Assembly (NCBI RefSeq): GCF_963675165.1
Contig: NC_087391.1
Span: 3,770,646 to 3,834,645, forward strand
Direction of reading: 5' to 3'
DNA length: 64,000 bases
Source: Halichondria panicea
Lineage: Eukaryota > Porifera > Demospongiae > Suberitida > Halichondriidae
In this document: one piece after another, positions 11,674 to 23,451 of the stretch
Layout: each line of letters begins with the position of its first letter
Position numbering within the stretch: the first letter of the stretch is position 1
Made by a program: the position numbers and the translations under genes
Notes under the pieces: generated by a model
What the model was told of the DNA's origin: nothing
Database searches by the model: none
What the model saw: the letters and a program-made list of their open reading frames with translations, nothing else

Positions 11674-11862
11674 CTTCCCAACATTGTGTACACACCACAG
11701 TAAGGTTAGCTGTGGGAAACTATAGGGTTTTCCCATCCTGTTTGCACACCATAGGAAGGTTAGCTGTGGGAAACTATATAGGGTTTTCCCAATCCTGTTT
11801 GCACACCACAGGAAGGTTAGCTGTGGGAAACTATAGGGTTTTCCCATCCTGTTTGCAATGTA
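11674..11862. repeat. Minisatellite, about 54-bp unit, 3-4 copies
   Basis: Units contain CACACCA-AGGAAGGTTAG, CTGTGGGAAACTATAGGGTT and TTCCCATCCTGTTTG. A single related unit occurs near 12,510-12,560. The downstream flank (GTTTGATGTTTAAC...AAATCCATATA) is shared too, so the minisatellite sits inside a repeated element. A repetitive frame is open on both strands but is not a credible gene. Confidence 0.85.
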
Positions 11863-11965
11863 TTTGATGTTTAACGTTCACAGACCACCTGTGCATATGC
11901 ATTGTCAAATCGATACAGTTAAAAAAAGTAAATCCATATAATTATAATTAAACAATCAGATGTCA

Positions 11966-12440
11966 CAGTGGAACCTCCATAAAACGGACACCATTGGGGA
12001 ACAGCCTTTTGGCCACTATAGAGAGGTGGTCTTCGTTGAGAGATTTCAATTGCCAACCACATGTATGCTCTGAGTCAATTCCTGCTCTAAATGAATCTTG
12101 GAGCTTTGCTATAACTGCTTCTCTAGCTCGTACAAACTTTGAAAAGGCTGTAGGGACAAGCTACAGATAGGTTTTCACGATTGTGCAAAATAATGCTATC
12201 TCAGCAATAATTTTCTGCTGATCGATTCTGGGTGTGGCTGTCCGTTCTGGGAAGTTATTTTCTATTGCTAAAACTGATAGGGGACAGACAGCTGCTCGTT
12301 GTACGGTATAGAGAAGTGGTCGTTCCTGAGAGGTTGCTTTACATCAAAGTCATTGTAGTTTCAATCCGGATCTGAGTTTATGGCCGTTTTGTAGCGAATG
12401 GTTCTCTTCAGAATTAAGTGGTCGTTAATGGTTCCATTGT
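11966..12440. mobile_element. MITE with CAGTGGAACC-type ends
   Basis: The left end CAGTGGAACCTCC is mirrored by ATGGTTCCATTG on the right. Internal sub-repeats of the type GTGGTC-TT (GAGGTGGTCTTCGTTGAG, GAAGTGGTCGTTCCTGAG) alternate through the element. A shorter relative lies at 63,380-63,519. No coding sequence was seen. Confidence 0.65.
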
Positions 12441-13300
12441 ACCTATACTAGGATTGGCCAGTGGTTTGTGGATATGATAAATGAACTGTTGTAAAATTAC
12501 AGTGTGTACACGCCACAGCTTCCACAAGGGAGGTTAGTTGTGGGAAACTATATAGGGTTGATGATGCATTAGCAATGTGTTTGATGTTTAACAATAAGGT
12601 AAACACTTGTGCACATCGTCAAATCGAAATAATAATACCAGTTTAAAAACAAAGTAAATCCATATACCCATTAATTAGACACTAGTTGATAAGATCTACA
12701 TGGGAAGTACATGGGAAAAGTGCCTCAGAGCAGGTATACTATGGGACTTAGTATACCTGCAAATTTACTTAGTATACCTAGTATTCCGGTGTCAAGTAAT
12801 TGTATTGTAGTCAAGCGGTTTGCGCATGCGCACTAGTTATCTAGACACTGTTTTGTCGGTGTCTATATGGTATTTAGAAGCCCAAAGGCACTGATTTAGT
12901 ATCTCGAGCGTAGCGAGGGTACTAAAGTGGCTGAGGGATTCTAAATCACATGGACACCAGTGTCTATAGTACCCTGATTTATATTAGATGTCCATGCATT
13001 GTTAGTACCTATAATTATACTAGGAATGACTAGTGGTTCGTGGATATGCAGCACAGTGGTTAATTCTATCCCACGTGGCTATTTACAAACGAGTTGTTCG
13101 AGTCATCTGTTTCAGTAGATTCTCTCAGGTGCGGTCATAATGTATTGATTTCCAATGCACTTGAAACATGCACTCACAGGCTTATAGGTTAATTTTCTGA
13201 GGCTGTTGCCACATTTAGTGCATCTCTGACCTGATAAGTATTTGCACGATTACATCTAGAAAGTGAGTGCAAGTAGGTAATTAGTTACACTTCATTTAAC
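12441..13300. other. Gene-free interval with direct repeat and foldback
   Basis: ACCTATACTAGGATTGGCCA at 12,440 recurs in diverged form near 13,008. Bases about 12,780-12,985 include an imperfect foldback (GGTGTCTATATGG and CTAAATCACATGGACACCAG). Nothing coding was recognised. Confidence 0.4.
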
Positions 13301-13314
13301 AACATTTAAATTCA

Positions 13315-13930
13315 TATTTTAAAACATTGACCAGGAACTGGAACAAAAGAGTCCCAGTCCACTTCATCTACCTTATTGTTACTATTATAACTAATTTCAA
13401 ACTTGTAATTAATGTAAGTCTCAGCATGATCAGCAAGATAACGATATGCCAAAAGAGTTATTCCAGATCTATATAGCTACCAATCACTGTATGACTAAGC
13501 TGGCTAGTTGAATCAATTCTAGAAAAATAGTTAATTGAGTACAAAAAACCTGCAGTTGAGCATGCGCTTAGAATCAAGATGCAGCTTATAATTAAGTAAG
13601 CACTAATAATCCAATTTCTACAGTATTCTTTGAGCTTTAAATTCCACTTTGAAGTGGAGGTATACTGGTAGCAGTTTTAAGTTAAAGTGTATTTGTGTTG
13701 AGGTTGACCTTCATAAAGTTGTCATAACTTTGTCACACTTTGAAATTTAAAGTTTCATATAATATTGGATTCTTTGTTAAAAAGCTCTTCTATATCTATA
13801 TGCTGTAGAGCTGGTAAGTTCAACCTGCTAAAAGTTAGCATTTTCCATATAGAAATGTCCCAGGCATAACTTGTCCACCACATAAAGCATAGATGAAGCC
13901 ATAATTGACCACATGGTTGAACTCTACTTC
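13315..13930. repeat. Two repeat copies back to back
   Basis: 13,315-13,627 repeats 4,540-4,805 in the same orientation. 13,650-13,925 is an inverted match to 10,800-11,040 (GACCTTCATAAAGTTGTC, ATAAAGCATAGATGAAGCCA). Confidence 0.6.
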
Positions 13931-15640
13931 ATTCTATTGCTGGATCTCACCTAAATGGTTGTATCCAAATAGTGTGGTCTCAATACTTTACTATGACTAT
14001 ACTAAATACTTACCAGTAACTCTGACTACTAACAGGCACTCTCTAATGTATCTATATTCATAGCTCCTCTGGATTCTGTTACAGCTAATGCATCACTTGG
14101 TGGTCAACAGCCGTACTTTTGTGTGCATCTGCACAATGAAACCCTAGTGTATAATGCTCAATCACTGTCTGATCATGCAGTTGAAACATTGCATTGGCAG
14201 ATAAGCCCATTGAAAATAGTATTCCAATGTGTGCATTAAAACCTCTGGTAAAACTAGCAAAGCATTGTATTGGCGGATAAACCCTTTGAACATGGTGTTC
14301 CATTCCAAATCCTTTTATCTATATAATAATTTATTATTATATGTGATTTGCATGTACATAAGAAGTTTGTCATGTATATCCTGAAATTTAAGGAAGTACC
14401 CAATAGCTGGTAGCTAATGTACCATACTGAACAATGTACAACCTACACAGTTACTGTAGGAGTGTCAGGCTTCCCAGCTGTTGGTACATTCTTAATACAT
14501 TTCTGGCTAATGCATGACAGACTTGTGGCTCTGTATATGTACATACCATGCATGCATAATTAATCTGTATGCATCCTATAAAACGCAATAACACAATGTA
14601 TGCATCTATATGCAATAAAATCTCTGGTAAAACTAGCGAAGCGTTGCATTGGCGGATAAGCCCTTTGAACCCCTATATAGTATTCCAAATCCTTTCATCT
14701 ATATAATTGTATGTGAACTGCATGTACGTAGCTAGCCTCCTTCACCGGCCCTAAGTGAAGTGGGAAGTGCGGCCTGGGATCGAGGCTAGTACGTAGCCAG
14801 AAGTTTGTCATGTATATCCTGAAATTTAAGAAAGTACCCAACAGCTGGCAGCTAATGTACCACTGGATACTGAACAATGTACAACCTACACAGTTACTGT
14901 AGGAGTGTCAGGCTTCCCAGCTGTTGGTACATTCTTAAGGCTAATGCACAATTCCGCCGTCTTTAATTATATGACAGACTTGTGGCTTTGTATAATTATT
15001 TGTTGTCCAGTGAGTGGGCAGATCAAAGCAATTCAGTGCTCTGTATATATGGCATGTTGCATCACTATACCATAGCAACCATATATGCCTATATATAATA
15101 TATATACCTGTGCTGGGCAATAGCTAATACATATACTAACATTATTATTTACATTATTATTTTATTTACATACCAGATTATTTATAATTATATCCCGTTG
15201 CTACGTTGTTGCCAAGTGCAAAATGCAGCATAATGCACTGCTGAAAGTCATAATGCACTGACCGCAAAGTCATAATGCACTAACCACAAAACGCCCCTCT
15301 GGCGATTAGACAGACAATTAAATTAAAATTAAATTAATACGCATGAGTATCAAAGTATGTCCAGCCATGCAGGAATGAATGTTCAGCACTGCTGGAGTTT
15401 CTTCTTGCAACCATGCAGGTTTTAAAATTGTCCAAGATTCATTTTGTGGAAGATTCTGTGTTCCTAGATTGACCTAGTCCTCGACCTCGTGATGCATGTC
15501 AATTCTGCTTCACCGTAGCACTAGAAGTGGCTCTTTTTGCTGAGGGCATGAGCTGTTTTGCAGCAGTATAGAAGTGAGCTTTCTTGGCTTGGTTATGAGG
15601 CCGAGCGTTGACCAGCAGCTAATACATGTATTCACTGAGT

Positions 15641-15726
15641 AGTGGGGTGGGGCTCTTTCTTTGCAGCAGTAAGTGGGGCGGGGCTGTTTTGCAACACCAG
15701 AAGTAGGTTGGGGCTGTTTTGCAGAT
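15641..15726. repeat. GC-rich minisatellite, about 30-bp unit, 3 copies
   Basis: Units of the form AGTGGGG-GGGGCTGTTTTGCA, with weaker units just upstream. They produce overlapping frames on both strands with no protein-like signal. Confidence 0.7.
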
Positions 15727-15911
15727 TTCAGTTGGAACTCCAACAATTTTGTGTCAAGCCATTTGTCGGTCATGCCAATCTTATACGCTGCAGATACTGG
15801 CGTCTAGAAGAGAGAAGAGATGGAGCTGTGTCTAGAGTTGTCTCTGTCTTTTTTTTGTGCTGTTTATATTGTGTTACTAGGACAGTGTTATGTTGCTATG
15901 CCCTCGGGATA

Positions 15912-16040
15912 TAAACTAGTTATAACACGTGCACTCGGGCTGCATGGCATATATTGCACTCAGCCCTCGGGGCTGGCGCCCTCATGCTTCAGTGCAATAT
16001 ATTCCATACATCCCTCGTGCCCGTGTTATAACTATAACTT
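15912..16040. mobile_element. Foldback element with GC-rich loop
   Basis: CTAGTTATAACACGTGCACT and ATATTGCACT on the left are mirrored by AGTGCAATATATTC and CGTGCCCGTGTTATAACTA on the right, around CCCTCGGGGCTGGCGCCCTC. A similar loop phrase (GCCCTCGGGGCTGCGCCCTT) occurs at about 7,915. Confidence 0.65.
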
Positions 16041-19000
16041 CATCTGCATGCATCCTATAAAACACAATGTGTGCATCTACGCAATGAAACCTCTGGTAAA
16101 ACAATAGTGATTCCAGAAGCATTCCATTGGCGGATATGCCCTTTGAACATTATATCCTTTGATCTATGTATATGTACATAGCCAGAAGTTTGTCATACAT
16201 GTATATCCTGAAATTTAAGAAAGCTTGCAGCTCGATACTGTGTTACCATACTGAACAATGACAACTTACACAGTAGGAGTGTCAGGCTACTTAATTCCCT
16301 TCAGGCTAATGCATAACAGATTTGTGGCTCCGTATAATTTTATAGATTATGTATAATTCATCTGCATTGTATAAAACAACATGTGTACATGGCTTCCAAA
16401 GTTCTGTTCACTTGCAGAGAACAGTAGCTATCCAGCTAAGCCAAAAGACTGCAAACCATTTTAGCACTATACTAGTAGTAAGTGATCCTAAAAATACCCA
16501 GTGAAACTAGAAACTGAGTAGCATAGTCATACTAGAAGCAATGAAGCAATGAGCCAAAACTTAGATTAGTCACAAACTTCGAGTTGTTGCTGCACTTGCC
16601 TTTGTTTTGTGTTTAGCAGGTATAGCAATCATATAGTGTTAAACTACTATGACTCATAAACGGCTGGGATCGAGGCTATGGCTGAGGTTGACCACTAATT
16701 GACCTAGGAAACACCATGCATGACTTTAAAGTACAGGTTCCAAGAATCCTAGCCTTTAGAAAGTGTATATTTCCTTCAAGGAAATAGTAATTCGTGTCTT
16801 AACACAGTACACATTCCATGAACCCTTAACACAGTATATACACATTCCATGTACACATTCCATGAACCCTTAACACAACACATTCCATGAACGAGTATGG
16901 GTTCTGGTCTTTGAGCATAAATGCAATGGATTTTTCTGCTTATTAGTTGTTTTTGCATGCAGCTCTTTCACAGTGAGCAAGAAGAAACTTTCCAAAGAAA
17001 TGGCCGAGGTCTATGAAGTTCAAAAGGTGTCAGCGACTATCCAGAAGCGAGAGAGTGAAGGCTATGGTGAAGCTGTTGATGGAGAAGAAGTAGTCACTGT
17101 CGCTTATTTTGAGCAATCATTATCAATGCAAAGTCAGTGTGCATGATTAAATTTACATGCGTATATAGCTGGTTGTAATTACTCCAGCACAGTAGTATGC
17201 AGCTGGTTGTAATTACTCCCGCACAGTAATTATTTCAAACAGATAACTTGATGATTGACTTTTCCTTTTTTTCCCCTATTCCAGGTGGAAAGTACTACTA
17301 TGGTGTACAAATTGTTACTGGCAAGCAACTGGATGCTGGAACTATATACTGGTGATTCCTATGTGATACTGGTGGGAGACAAGGGGAAGACTGAAAAACT
17401 ATCACTTCGAGGCTGGTTTGATTATCAAGTAGGGGAAAATTCATTGAGCAACCTGACAATTGTAACTGATGATGACTTGGGTAAAGTGCTGGTTGTGGTT
17501 GTCGGTTGTGACACTGGTTGGTTTGAAGATCACTGGTATGTGAGCTTTGTCACTGTAGTCAACTTACAGCTACAGGAAGTTGACGAATTTCCCTGCTACC
17601 ACTGGATTGACGGGGACAGCCACGTCACCATTACTGCGACTACCAGTAAGTTTATTGTTGTTTTTACTAAGAGTCTAAGTAGGAAAATCGTTAATATAAC
17701 TGCTTTCGTTGTAGCTACAAAAAGGGATGTTGCTGGGAACAACATTTTGCTTCAACAGAGAGCTAGGCAGCTGGTACAGCGCCGAGATGTCTATAGGTGG
17801 AGTAAAGATGAGATTAGTGGCCTTCCATCTGGAATCGATGACACTGTTGCGAAGCTACCTGCTGATGAGGAATTTCGAACCGTCAAAAGTATCAATTTTA
17901 CTACTGATGCTGTGAAAAGTATGGGCAGCCTAAAGATCGCAGGCCTCTTTGTCGATTGTGATGATCTCCATGGCTATGAGGTACTTGCACGAAACTTGGG
18001 AGGAGAGAGGCAGCTCTATGAGGCTGGGCGTTGGACATCGGATGTGGAATTTGGACGACAAATGATGAATGGAGTCAATCCAATTTTCATCGAGAAGTGC
18101 AGAGCTGTTCCACCCAATTTCCAAGTGACCAACGAAATGGTTCAGCCATTTATGAGCCTTTCTCTTGAAGAAGAAATGAAGGTGTGTGAGTTCAAATTAA
18201 GTGACCAATAGATATAGTTAAACCCGAGGCGGCGCGTGGGTGGCCACAGGTTATAGTAGTCCGTTGGTTGTTTATTTTCTGAGTCTGATCACCTAGCTGG
18301 CATAGCACTGCATTTACAGCATAATTTATTATAGATAGCCTCGTTATTAGTGTTAATGGTGGCGGATTTTAATATTATAGCTTGTCAAAGAAACTAACTT
18401 GCACGTTGGCGCAGGGACATGCGGCTTTTATAAGGTATACTTATTATGATTGTGGTTTGTTGTCTTGGAAGCTTCTTTGCTGACTCTGTTGTAGTTCTAG
18501 CCCCAAAACCAGAGGAGGTTGGACACGCGTCATAATTATTTTGTCAGTATGTCAAGGGACAATTCGAATTTTTTCTTCAGTCCCTCATAGCTCACAACCT
18601 ACAGTGCAGTGCGTACAGTCTAGAGAGTAGATTATCACGCATTTGTAAATATAGTTGTACTTAAGATTGGAGCTTGTGTAGATTCAATAAGCTACAACAT
18701 AATTATACGTGTTCAAAAATTTCCCACAAAATTATTTAAGTGAAAACGGGGTGATCGTGAATGCGTAAAGTGTTTCTAGACAAGTTTTTTGTTACCAAAA
18801 AGCTTACTCAGTGTATCTTAGCCATTAGAATTAGTACTTAACCGAAAAAGCAGCAATTTTAAACACTTTAGAGGATGTGTATAGCATGCATCTTTGAATT
18901 TCATGAGATAGCCAAACTATTATAAATATTGTGACCAAGTCGCAGACCTTAGCCGAAAACTGTTAATCTCTTTTCACTCTAACTTTAAAAATCTTTTTTC

Positions 19001-19113
19001 ACTCTAACTGATTACCCACTGTAACAATTTGCTGTTCTATTAATCACCACAAACCCACCACGTCAACAGCCGAAGGTTAGCACTTCAGTGCTCTAGTTCA
19101 TAACTATAGTAAT

Positions 19114-19326
19114 TACTGTATAGCTAGTAATTTCCGGTGGACAAAATATTCGTGGTTTTCGTGGTTGGAGCTCTGACCACAAATATTTTACCCACAAATG
19201 AAGCGACCTTGCCTACCTTTACCTGCAGTGCAAGCAGCAATCAAGAAAATATTATCCACGAAGTGACTAAATAATTATTACTCAACCACGAATGTTTTGC
19301 CCCCAAAAATTACCGGCTATACGGTA
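19114..19326. mobile_element. Short TACCGTATAGC-ended MITE in lipoxygenase A intron 3
   Basis: The left end TACTGTATAGC and right end GGCTATACGGTA are inverted. Internal inverted pieces are CAAAATATTCGTGG and CCACGAATGTTTTG. The same element sits at the orthologous position in copy B (32,309-32,517), so the insertion predates the duplication. Confidence 0.8.
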
Positions 19327-20709
19327 TATTTTACTTAGCCACTGAAGTTGGTATATAGTGCACCACTGTTGCCCCTTTTGCTTACTCTATATTTGTTATT
19401 TCTTACCCACAGGCTGGTCACATTTACATCTGTGACATGAAAATCATGGACGGGCTCAAGTCAAGAGATGGATATTTCAATGTTGCCCCGATCTGTCTGC
19501 TCCATGTGAACAAGACCAAGCAACTGGTCCCCATTGCTATCCAGCTGAAGCAAGGCAAAAGGGAAGAAGAAATGACAGATAATCCGATTTTCCTGCCCAG
19601 TGACAGCTGGATCGATTGGCTCCTGGCTAAAATTTACTATCAGAGTGCACACAGCCAGGTAAGATTTTGAGTGGTTAAAATGTTTTTTCCATTTTCTGTG
19701 CATGTATATACATGTGCAGATTCATCAAGCCTTCACTCACTACACTTCTTGCCACGCTACCATGGAAGCGTATGCTATGGGAACTCAACGTAATCTCCCA
19801 GATCCTCATCCTATTTTCAAGCTGCTTGTACCACACCTTCGCTACACCGTGGCTATCAATTCTCGTGCTCGAGCATCTCTCATCAATCCTGGAGGAGTCA
19901 TTGACCAATTTTTTGGCATTGGTGGGGAAGGATTAGTTGAGGCATGGAAGAGATGTGGAGCAACCTACAATGTTCACACCAGCAACATCAAGCGCTTGGC
20001 CAAGGAGCGAGGGGTAGACAATGCCGAGCAGCTGCCTGGCTACTACTATCGAGACGATGGGATCAAAGTGTGGGATGCTCTGGAGAGCTATGCTAGCGAT
20101 ATCATCAACGAGTTCTACCAGACAGACGAAGATGTTGTGAAAGACGAGGAGCTGCAATCATGGGCAGAAGACATTCACACCAATGGCTTCCCAGCATACC
20201 GTGATGCTCCTGTCGGACATGGCTTCCCCGATAAAATGAGTTCCAAGAAAGAGTTGAAGCTCTACTGCACTCTGATTACGCATCTGTTAACTTCATGCAG
20301 TATTACTACTACCGATTCGTACCAAATGCTCCATTTGGTGTTCGCCGACCACCACCTTCCAAGAAAGGCATTGCAGATTATCAGTTCCTCCTAAACACTG
20401 TACCAGAGGAAGAAACAGCCATAAAATGTGTTGGCACAACTCATCTTCTCTCTCAGTACAGCCAAAATGAGGTATGCCCTATATTGCTATAATTATAGAG
20501 TAGCTATATATATACCTTATTAATCCGAGGTGCGTAAGCAGCCACGGGGTATATAGTATATATAGTCAGGGTATGTATATGTCAGTCTGTGCATGTGTGT
20601 GTCAGTTTTGTCTATTCATTATTTTGAGTCTGCTCACCTAGATATCCAAGTGTTGCGTTTACAGTGTATGGTAACATTAACAAGTTTTTAAGTAGCATAT
20701 TTTCATATG

Positions 20710-21262
20710 TACTGTATAGCGCGAAATTTTCAAGGGTTTAATTTTTCGCTGTTTTCGTGGGTTAGCAATCTTCATACAGTAGAACCTCGATTATCCGGAC
20801 ACCTTGGTTCCAGAAGGAGGCTGGATAAGTGAATATGCCGGATAATCGAATAGATAAACCACGCCTTGATCCACCCACTTTATAGATAAACCACGCCTTG
20901 ATCCACCCACTTTATTGATAAACAGCAGTGCCCATGGTTGTCTGCGCATGCGCAGAAGATAAGCAGGCATGTCTCCATGGTAACAGCTGCAACGCGCATG
21001 CGCATTTGAGGGACACGCCCATTTTCTGAATTATTTAAAAAGAAAACTGCCAAGCCGGATAATCGAGGTTCCGGATAATGGAGGGCCGGATAATCGAGGT
21101 TCTACTGTATTTACACGAAAATTGTTAGAATTGGTGTGATGACCTGGGAATGTTTCTGGTAAGCATGCAGTCAACCCAAGACATTTATTCAACAAAATAC
21201 TTTTAGAGGCCATTCCAGGAATTTAAGTACCTAGAACATTTTTAATTTCACGCTATACGGTA
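20710..21262. mobile_element. TACCGTATAGC-type MITE split by a pogo-like MITE
   Basis: The outer ends TACTGTATAGCGCGAAATTT and TTTCACGCTATACGGTA are inverted. A pogo-like element interrupts it at 20,777-21,107. Compare the uninterrupted relative at 59,147-59,376. The block 20,667-21,440 is absent from duplication unit B at the matching place. Confidence 0.85.
20777..21107. mobile_element. Pogo/Tigger-like MITE with TA target duplication
   Basis: Begins CAGTAGAACCTCGATTATCC and ends GATAATCGAGGTTCTACTG, flanked on both sides by TA (20,775-20,776 and 21,108-21,109). It contains a short internal tandem duplication (ATAGATAAACCACGCCTTGA twice). Family resemblance to pogo/Tigger non-autonomous elements is from known termini. 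Confidence 0.88.
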
Positions 21263-21548
21263 TCTAGTTGTCGAAGAAGCAAATGCGCACTATACAACCA
21301 CATAGGGCCCTTTTTGGTTTTCCATGCAAAGACTCCAGGCTTCCTTACTGACTCTATTGTGATCCTATAGTGCCAGTCCATGACCTACCACTGCAATAAT
21401 ATCAAGAGTGCATGAGTGTTTAACTATCAATGTTAAGATGCAGGTTGCGAAATTCAGAGACCTAAAATCTAACTGTCGATCAACTTGCATTCATATATAA
21501 GATTGCACTTCTACACTATCACATATAATAGTATATACATGCCATAAC

Positions 21549-22543
21549 CAGAGATACAAAAGAAAGGGGATTGGAAACGACCGCCCACGCCCTATGTAAA
21601 AGGACTGACATCCAGTGAAGCACTCCGTGTAATTATTGCGCTCGCAAATAATTACATGGAGGACTGCGCTACGGTTTTGTATCCCTGGTTTCTAGCTCTC
21701 CTATCCACTAGAGATCACTCAGGGCCTGGGAGATACTTGAGAGAAGTAAGCTTATACCACTGACAAGCTCTAAGTCCGTTGTCTTTACTCTGTTTCCAAT
21801 TTTTTTGAGTTTAGCTTGAATTGCTCTATGTCAACTTTTCTCTGTCCCTCCTGTGAAGTCAAAACAGCAAAGGACATTGCTTGACTTGGTTATTATGTAT
21901 CTAAGTGCTACATAGAATGGCTTCATGCTATAAATAAGCTGTACTGTTCATAAACGTTAAATAAACGTTCTTATACCACTGACAAGCTCTAAGTCCGTTG
22001 TCTTTACTCTGTTTCCAATTTTTTTGAGTTTAGCTTGAATTGCTCTATGTCAACTTTTCTCTGTCCCTCCTGTGAAGTCAAAACAGCAAAGGACATTGCT
22101 TGACTTGGTTATTATGTATCTAAGTGCTACATAGAATGGCTTCATGCTATAAATAAGCTGTACTGTTCATAAACGTTTGCAGTATAGTCCTTCAAACTGC
22201 TTTAGAATACTTTTAGACACACCACGGGCCTGTCCCTCCTACGACTTCATAGTAAAGGCTATTTCTTCTTGCATAGCATTTATTTGTCTAGTAATAGTGG
22301 CTGCATGGCTTAGTCGACTTTTTAGAGCTAAATTCTCTTTACTTTTTAGAAAAATCAACATTAAAAATGATCAATTTCACTGTTTCTATGTACAGCACAT
22401 TGTAGAGCAGTCAAGACAGGTAATGAGCATGCTGACTATAAATATAATCCTTTGTAGTTTTAGCCACGCCCTATAACGCGGAATGCTTCACGCAAAAATT
22501 TTGTAAAAATTTCGTTTCCAATCCCCTTTCTTTTGCATCTCTG
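21549..22543. mobile_element. hAT-like non-autonomous transposon inserted only in duplication unit A
   Basis: The ends CAGAGATACAAAAGAAAGGG and CCCTTTCTTTTGCATCTCTG are inverted over about 30 bases. CCATAAC directly repeats on both sides (21,542-21,548 and 22,544-22,550). Unit B shows the uninterrupted site ATGCCATAACAGTACACTCC near 33,990. The 7-bp duplication (8 if one terminal base is reassigned) and CAGAG ends suggest the hAT superfamily. No transposase was seen in the 995 bases. It lies in intron 5 of lipoxygenase A. A partial relative of the left end is near 63,286. Confidence 0.88.
21751..22177. repeat. Perfect 208-bp tandem duplication inside the hAT-like element
   Basis: 21,751-21,958 and 21,970-22,177 read identically by eye, separated by 11 bases (AAATAAACGTT). 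No divergence was seen, so the duplication is recent or the assembly duplicated a stretch. Confidence 0.9.
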
Positions 22544-23451
22544 CCATAACAGTACACTCTGTACTTTTTTCTGTCACAGAAGTTCCTTGGGGATTTTAAG
22601 CTGATGTTCTCAGAGAAAAAAGCCAGAACAAGCCTAGAAAACCTCAAGGCAGCTCTGACGAAGGTCTCCAAAAGCATTAATACGCGGAACGAAGGCTTGC
22701 CTAGTAATATGGAGTACACTGCAATGTTGCCTGAAAAGATCCCAAACAGTATTACTATTTGAGACTTGATTTACCGTTATATTAGTGACTGAAACTTACA
22801 TGTATAGTAATACAATTAGATCTATAGTTACTTAATTAGAATGCTGTGTGCATTGGTTTATATTTTTGACTGTGATAGAATCTGATGTTTGACTCATTAC
22901 ATATATACTACCTAGACTCTAGAGTTCAGTATAAAGCATGCATGGGAGCAAAACTGGAAAAAGTATAATCATGCACTTATCACAATCAGGAGTATAATTA
23001 TGCATGGATGTGAATGATGATTATTTGCCAATATCTTTACAAACCCACTATTATTTTAGTCCATACTACTTGTTTACCAGGTTCACACATCAGTGACGTC
23101 ACACTATGTAGAGAATTATACCAATAGTGCATAAGAAGAGAAGAGTGTCAAACTACTGATACTTCTACACAAACACTGTGCACAAGTAACATGCATGACT
23201 CGCACGTGATAAAGTATTGTAAATTTACTAAGCCCCGTTTACACCAGGCCTTTAATCCTGGTTGGAATCCGGATTAAACCTAACCGCGTTCGTGTAAACG
23301 GCCTTATCCGGGTTGTAATCCGGATTAGCCAACCCACTTCTGGAGGTGGTGCAGATTGTGTCAGAAGTGGTTTAGCTGTGAGTAAGCACAAAGAGCTAAT
23401 TCTGAGGTACGTGTTATACATGTTCGTAGTAATAACAAACAATAAACTTAC

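Larger units (their letters stand above)
14080..16345. repeat. Degenerate tandem array of about 300-400-bp units
   Basis: Three diverged units, at about 14,220-14,545, 14,600-14,995 and 16,064-16,345, share the order AACCTCTGGTAAAACTAGC, GGCGGATAAACCCTTTGAAC, AGAAGTTTGTCATGTATATC and GTAGGAGTGTCAGGCTTCCC. Unrelated sequence (15,000-16,040) separates units two and three. No gene recognised. Unit two also carries a hairpin remnant ending GGGATCGAGGCTAG (14,735-14,790). Confidence 0.7.
17000..22762 (+). pseudogene. PLAT-lipoxygenase copy A, broken by two frameshifts
   Basis: Exons correspond one to one with intact copy B: 17000-17132, 17285-17645, 17715-18181, 19413-19658, 19720-20471, 22580-22762. 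Exon 2 is 361 rather than 357 bases because of four extra bases near 17,343-17,348 (GGAACTATATACTGG against GGAACTACTGG), which breaks the PLAT domain frame. Exon 5 is 752 rather than 774 bases because about 22 bases are missing near 20,276. That deletion shifts frame and removes the FTGSAQH segment with the third iron-ligand histidine. All other splice sites, start and stop match copy B. The long open frame at 17,255-18,211 joins exon 2 after the insertion, in-frame intron 2 and exon 3, and is not a real start. This is either a very young pseudogene or a copy with assembly errors. Confidence 0.85.

Noticed and set aside
11653..11867. Repetitive proteins on both strands
   Set aside because: A product of the 54-bp minisatellite; the mirror frame is equally open.
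15642..16107. Overlapping frames of 90 and 95 codons
   Set aside because: They cover a GC-rich minisatellite and a foldback element, with no protein-like features.
17255..18211. Long continuous frame (318 codons) taken as a complete gene
   Set aside because: It starts inside intron 1, reads exon 2 only after a 4-base insertion, and runs through the 69-bp intron. The real structure is a six-exon lipoxygenase copy.
21970..22177. Pair of LTRs (two identical 208-bp repeats)
   Set aside because: Only 11 bases separate them, with no primer-binding site, polypurine tract or coding region; they lie inside a hAT-like element.
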